DNA of 10,798 nt from Pseudopedobacter sp045629485 (GTDB taxonomy: Bacteria > Bacteroidota > Bacteroidia > Sphingobacteriales > Sphingobacteriaceae): assembly GCA_045629485.1 (NCBI GenBank), contig JAZQRF010000358.1:1-10798 (forward strand), given 5' to 3'. How positions within the stretch are numbered: the stretch's first letter is position 1; the number at the start of each line of letters is the position of its first letter. A program made the translations under genes and the position numbers. This document shows, piece by piece, positions 1 through 6,400 of the stretch. The notes beneath the pieces were generated by a model. It was not told the DNA's origin. It saw only the letters and a program-made list of their open reading frames with translations, and ran no database searches.

Positions 1-303
1 TTAAAGGCAGTACAGCAGGATGATATCAACTCACATTTACATTCTTTAAATTTAAACACCAATAATACGGGCCAACATACCCATACCACCACCTTTGCAA
101 ATGATGATTATAATAATAGTGGAGGAAGTGGTTGGGGTACTGGCTTAATAAAAGATGCTCCTTTTTCTTCTGTTAATGATCATACACTATCAACAAGTAC
201 AGCCGGAGACCACTCCCATAATGTTTCCGGTGATACCGGTAAAACAGGAGGAACTGAAACCCGCCCCATCAACTACGGTGTAAACTATATTATCAAGCTT
301 TAA
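1..303 (+). CDS. Phage tail-tip/tail-collar-like protein, C-terminal 100 residues (5' end outside window)
   Basis: The open frame enters from the left edge and ends at TAA 301-303, followed at once by an in-frame TAG. The visible 100 residues carry three His-x-His motifs (HLH at 12-14, HTH at 26-28, HSH at 71-73) in Gly/Ser/Thr/Asn-rich sequence. The protein ends in an E-T-R-P-x-N-x-x-x-N-Y-I-I-K block (86-99). That combination is typical of the tips of tail fibre and tail-collar proteins (T4 gp37/gp12 type), where HxH pairs from a trimer bind metal ions along an intertwined needle and the ETRP block closes the fold. In Bacteroidota, similar tips also occur on chromosomal secreted proteins, so a prophage is not implied. 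No other phage gene is visible. The next gene starts 52 bases downstream on the same strand, so co-transcription is possible. The N-terminus, and therefore any signal peptide or phage-type shaft, cannot be seen. Confidence 0.75.
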   Translation, partial: LKAVQQDDINSHLHSLNLNTNNTGQHTHTTTFANDDYNNSGGSGWGTGLIKDAPFSSVNDHTLSTSTAGDHSHNVSGDTGKTGGTETRPINYGVNYIIKL

Positions 304-411
304 TAGCGTATTCATGCCATTTGGTAATCACTTCTTATTGTCCTAAAAAATAAAGATGACGAAATACATATATGTATTAAGCTTGCTCATGGTAAGTTAT
401 AATACGCTATT
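302..411 (+). promoter_or_regulatory. Nested inverted repeats around the start of the giant gene
   Basis: An 11-base arm at 302-312 (AATAGCGTATT) is exactly complementary to 401-411 (AATACGCTATT). Between the arms lies the start codon at 356 and a perfect 16-base palindrome at 363-378 (AATACATATATGTATT) inside the signal-peptide codons. In RNA the outer arms could close a loop containing the start codon, and the inner palindrome could form a small hairpin or a DNA operator. No Shine-Dalgarno sequence is visible before 356, only an A-rich stretch, as is usual in Bacteroidota. A regulatory role is inferred only from geometry; AT-rich DNA produces short palindromes by chance. Confidence 0.25.
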
Positions 412-3400
412 CGGTCAAGAACAGAAAGGTGTAGCTACCGTAATTGGTGCTGCCGCCTCACAAAAAGACAATCTTAACCATACCCTTACTCAAACAGTAA
501 ATGGTGTAAACAAAACGTTTACTTTACAAAATGTGAGTGTGCAGGTGGGTATGCCTTATATGGGTGTAATTAATGCTCCCCATGGCGCTAACCCTACACA
601 AAATTACACCAAAGATTTAGGTTTCCCCTGGGGAATCCGTTATCGTTACAATACCTTTTCTGAAGATGCTTTTACGGTGTCTAAAGGCTATTTCAGTGAC
701 CGGATTGAGCTGAACTGGGATGTGAAGATGAACCGGGATAAAATTGTGAGCATATCGGTTTACCGAACAGAAGATATTGATAGCCAAAATCCAAACTGGG
801 GGAAATCATTAAAAACACTACCGGCAGATGCGGGAACTTTTGTGGATAATAATATAGAAGGGGGTAAATTGTATCGCTATAAAGTAGCGGCAAAAGGCGT
901 AGAAGTAGACGGTCTGGAGATTCCATATTCAACTTATATTACAGGTATTGGTTACCGAAATCCAACAGGTGTAGTTACGGGTAATATTACTTTTACAGGC
1001 GGAAATCCGGTTAAAGATGTGCTGGTAGTGGCCAATCCAACGGGAACTTCCCTGCATTTCGGGAGCTCGTTGAAAATACCGGCTGGCGGCTATATTTCTG
1101 TACCCAGGTTGCATAAAAGCCTTAAAGATTCACTGACCTTACAGGCATGGGTGAAACCAGATAATGCAACATCGTCTGGGATAGCTTTATATAAGCTGGA
1201 AAGCGATGCCAACCAATCATTAGCTTTTAATCTTAATTATTCGGTTGGTAAATGGATTCAGCTACAGATAGGGGATGCAACTGTAACCCTTTGGGGGTAT
1301 TATCCAACCGGCGAAATTGACAATAAGGGAGATGATATTTTAGCGCCCATCGATAACATGCCCGCATCTTTTATTCATTGTAGTGCGGTAATTAGAGATG
1401 ATCAGCCTGTTGAATTTTATATCAACGGAAGATTGATTGATGCAGCTTACAAAACTAAGATGTCTAATATTTTAGCAAATAGTGGTTTGCCACCCATGAG
1501 AATTGACATCACTAATCGACCTGTCAAACTAAATACTTCCTCAAATGGGCAACCTCAGTCTTTTACACATTTTAACATGGGAGGCGGCCATACTGCGTAT
1601 TTAGATGAATTTAGAGTTTGGGATACAGCCTTAAAACCTTCAGAAATTAAACGGGATTACCGCCGGTATTTAAGCGGAAACGAAAATGCATTGCATACCT
1701 ACATCAGCGCCAATGAAAAAATAGGCGACCACGCTTATGACCTGGCTCATACCGGATTTAATTACCATAGCAATGATGCAAAGCTGAGCAATCCTGCCTT
1801 ATCCCCGGTAAATACAGCAACATTTGACAATAGCGGGAATAACATTCCTACCAATAATCAGTTAGGTATTTTAGGCGTAACGGATGAATTTGGAAATTAT
1901 GTGATCTCTGCCGTTCCATATAAAGGTAATGGTGATTCTTTTACCATCATCCCTTCATTGGGTAAGCATGAGTTTAACCCAAAACAGCAACTGTCTTTTA
2001 TAGGCGTAGGCTCTACCGTGGTTAATAAAGTAGATTTTATTGATAAGTCCTCTTTTGTTTTTAAGGGAATTGCAGTTTACGATAGCCGGGGCGTTTTTCC
2101 ACAGACAGCAGATGCACCTATAACAGGAGACATTAAAGATAACGAAACCTATAATGCTTATATAAAAGACAATCAAAAATATCAAAAAGGAGAGTATTGG
2201 GCAGAGAAAGATGCATCAGGACACATTATCAGGTTAAACAGATATGCACAAATACCGGTACCCGGAGCTTATGTAAGCATTGATAATGTGCAGGCCATTG
2301 ATGCCAATAACAACCCCATACAAACTGACATTAACGGACGTTTTACCATAGAAGTGCCCATAGGTCAACATGCGATTAGCATCAGCAAAAGCGGGCATAC
2401 TTTTGCTTTTGCAGGCAGGTACCCGGCTAAAGACAGTACGGTGGTTAATGGTGTCACTACTTATACCAATACCTACCAGGACTTTTTTGAAGACCGCGAT
2501 GAGCCCGTCACCTTTATAGACAATACCAAAGTGACGGTGATAGGCCGGGTGGTTGGTGGTACGGTACAGGCTGAAAAAAATATTGGCTTTGGCTACAATG
2601 GGAAAAAAACCTATTCCTATAAGGATGCCAGTGGGGTAAGCAGAACTACAACCTATACCTCTGAAAACAATATCGGAAAGGCACAACTCACACTTGGCTA
2701 CCTGCCAGCGGGCGCAACCAGTGTGACTCCCGAATATAAATCAACTTTTATCACCAATGACGAGACAGGTGAATACCGTATTTCTTTATTGCCCTTAAAT
2801 TACCTGCTTTCCAGGAACGATCTGCTGTTTACCAGTGGTAAAAACCCCGACAATATTCCCCTGTTGGATGCAGACAGGACCATCAATTTTACGGCGATAA
2901 ATGGCTTAAAATATCCCACATTTATACAGGGGAAAGATACCATTATCGGGCAGCCTTACCAGGAAATACTCAAATTCACGCATATTGCCCAACCGATACA
3001 AAAGGTGCTGAGCCAAACTTCCGACCAGACCATTGTCTCCGGTGATGTCACTTATACCCTATCGGCTCAACAAAGCACTCCAATTTACACCCAGTTTGGC
3101 GACTATAGCATTGAAGTACAGGGTCAGGAGTTGTATTATAACTATGATAAAAGCCTGACTGCGCCTGTGATCAACACCGTACCTGTTGAAGGAGGCACTT
3201 TAGTTGCTACCAATAACCTGGCTTTAGAAAACAGTGAAAAAATAGCTGTTTCTAAAACGGATCCAAGTGTATTGATTTATACCTTTAAAGGAGGAACACC
3301 CAATACCGATGCCGCCAGCGGTTATAAAAGAACCATCGACCTCAAATACCGTTCGAACGGAGTGGATTATCCCTTAACAGGTTATAAGAAAGAGGGCATT

Positions 3401-6400
3401 TTGTTAGGTGGTGTGGCCGATGGTTCACAAACCTTTGTAACGGGAGGACCAGAGATTCCTGATATTATTTTAAGAGATCCGCCGGGATCGGGAAGCTCTG
3501 CAACCATAGAAAAAGGCTCCAGCTTCAGTTTCTCCAAAGAAAGCACTTCCAGTTCCAGTAATGGAAGCGATTTAAACACTACTGTTTCTCTTGGATTTAC
3601 AATGAGTGTAGGAGGCGGCTTAGCCGGGCCGGTAATGGAAACAGAAAGCACCAACGATTTGGCCACCGGGGTAACTATGCAGCAATCTTCCAGCGACGGA
3701 AAAAGCGTGAGTACTACTTATAGCTTTAATGAAACGATTGCTACCAGTGATGAACCCGACTGGATTGGCGGAGATGCGGATTTGTACATCGGGACTTCGG
3801 CAAACCAGTTTTATGGAACTTATGACGAATTAAGCACCTCTACAACAGCAAACTCTGCTCCTCCTATAGCGGTAACTTACGTGAATGGTACTCAAACCCT
3901 GCCCACCTCATTATATCCTAAGGTGAATAAGGCTTTGTACTTTAACGAATCGCCGGAGAAGACCGTGTTTATGTATACCCAACATCATATTTTAAATGAA
4001 ATTATACCTCAGTATGTCGATTTCATCAACAAAATAGAATCCGGAGAGCTGGTAGAAAACACCAATGGGGTACTTACCAAAAGTGCCTATCAATCGTCCG
4101 TTAACCTATGGAGGAAGATCATTTTAAATAACGAATTAACAAAATACCAGGCGCTTAAGGATAAAGACCAGTTAAAAGCCTCCTTAAATGCCATTATTGC
4201 AAGTTTAAAGGACCCTAAAACAGGTGCCTTATCAGCTTCAGCTAAAGAATTACAAGATTTATTAAATAAAACCTTTTATGAAAACATTTCTTTCGATTCT
4301 GGAATTGGTGAAATCACCAAAGGCTTTGAAATAGGACGACTGAGTAGCACAACGTATGCTTATGAAGTACAATTAGATGAATCGGTTGTGGCTGCTGTTG
4401 GGGCTACCTTTAATGGAACTGGCTTTGGTATGGAAACCAGTACCAGCAACGGGTCCGGGTCCGGAGGTTCAAATGAAGACGGAAGCGAAGAGACCACCAA
4501 CATCAGCTATACCTTAAAAGATCATGACACCAATAATGTATTTAGCGTAGATGTAATCAATGCTTTTGATGGGAATGGGCCTATTTTTATCACCAAAGGA
4601 GGGCAAACGTCCTGCCCTTATGAAGGTCCGGAGCTGTCGCATTTTTATAATCCAGCTCATGCCAATGTTACCAATCCTAATGCTACAATTATCGACTTGC
4701 CCGAAACTGCTCGTGTAGCCTTAACGGTAGCGACCATGGCTTTAGAGAAACCAGAGATCACCGTGGAAGCAGCAGATGTTGCAGGCATATTTGATGGCAG
4801 AAACGCAGAGTTTGTACTTCACCTCCGCAATACCAGCACCGTGAGTAAGGACGCCATCTTTAAACTTTTTGTAGACCAGGCCAGCAACCCGGACAATGCA
4901 GCTATAAATATTGAACCTAATGGGACGCTTGTAAATATCCCAGCTGGGAAAACGGTGTCCTATACCATGACCCTCAAAAAGGTAAAACAAGACCAGTTTG
5001 ATTATAAAAACATCAAAGTTTCACTGGGATCTTTGTGTGACGATAATGCTATGGATACAGTGCTGGTATCGGCCAATTTTGTACCTGCCTGTTCCCCGGT
5101 AACCGTGATGGCTCCGTCTAACAACTGGCTGATGAACAGGAATACTGCTTTTACCGGTACAGAAACCAAACCTGTTGATATTAAACTGGGAGATTACAAT
5201 ACCAGCTTTGCCAGTTTCCAGAAAATTAATTTAGAATACCGGTTAAAAGGTACCCCCAACTGGATTGGATTAAGAACCTATTATAAAAATCAGGCCGATT
5301 ATACTATAGCTTTAAGTGGCGGAGACACCAATATTGAATTGATCCAGGGTGCAGAATTAAACTATGCCTGGGACATTGCCGCTTTAGGCCTTGCCAATGG
5401 AAGCTATGAGCTAAGAGCTCGTACCAGTTGCAATAACCAAACTGCATTTGAATCTGAAATTATAGAAGGCAAGGTCGACCTTACTTCTCCGGTACTTTTT
5501 GGCACTCCAACACCAAAAAGCGGTACCCTGGGTTTAGGTGATGATTTAACCCTGCGTTTTAATGAACCTATTAAAACTAATGGTACGGTAACTAAATTTG
5601 AGTTTTTAGTTCAAAAGAACCAAAGCCCGGTGAAGCATGAGGTATCACTGGCTTTTAATGGCCCGAACAATACTGCTACGATCAATAAACCGGCTATTGC
5701 CACGGGAGATTTTAGTATCGAATTCTGGTTAAAAAACACCAGTCCGTCTGGCACAGCTATCCTCCTGAATCAGAATGATGGATTGAAGATAGAGTTGATA
5801 GATTCGGATCTGAAATACACCATAGGCGGCCAAAGCATCCGTACCTCCATCAGCAAAGACAATACCTTTAACCATTATGCGCTTTCTTACGATGCTGCGG
5901 CTCAAACCCTCCGAATTATAGAAAATGACAGGGAGAGCCAGGTCTTGACATTGAACGCCAAGTTAAGCTTCACCAATGAAAACCTTATCGTGATAGGAGG
6001 AAGCCGCTTCAAAGGAAACCTTCACGATTTGCGCTTCTGGAAACAAAGTATCTCCAGGGAAGTGGCAGCATCCAATATGAATGCAGTACTTAACGGTAAC
6101 GAAACTAACCTGATAGGTTATTGGCCAATCAATGAAGGCAGCGGAATAATAGCCAACGATTTGGCCCGCTATAAACACCTGGTGATTGCCAATACCAATT
6201 GGGACATCAGCCCTAAAGGTACGGCCTACAATTTTGACGGGTCTAACTACCTCACCTTCTCAGAAGCCGCTAAAGTCATTATTTCCAAAGAAATGGATGC
6301 CACGCTTTCCTTTTGGATGAAAACCGGCCAAAATGGTTCGGCTACCCTTTTCTCTAATGGTAAAGGTGACGATAGCGAAGCCCTGGAAAGCAATGGCTAT

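Noticed and set aside
2234..2686. 150-codon open frame on the minus strand inside the giant gene
   Set aside because: It lies opposite a continuous, domain-rich plus-strand frame, has no family features, and its composition is what the complementary strand would give. The other minus-strand frames inside the two large genes were dismissed for the same reason.
3750..3830. MACPF-type signature around FYGTYDEL near the Ser-rich segment
   Set aside because: The MACPF signature needs Tyr-Gly-Thr-His followed by an aromatic residue and a later Gly-Gly. Here the His is replaced and the rest does not fit, so no pore-former family is claimed.
4450..4475. Short GGGTCC tandem repeat as a variable-number repeat
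   Set aside because: There are only about two units in a Gly/Ser-coding stretch and no sign of slippage or frame change.
4601..4627. SCPYEG as a thioester site like that of alpha-2-macroglobulin
   Set aside because: The thioester motif is GCGEQ with Cys and Gln in fixed spacing. This segment has no matching Gln after the Cys.
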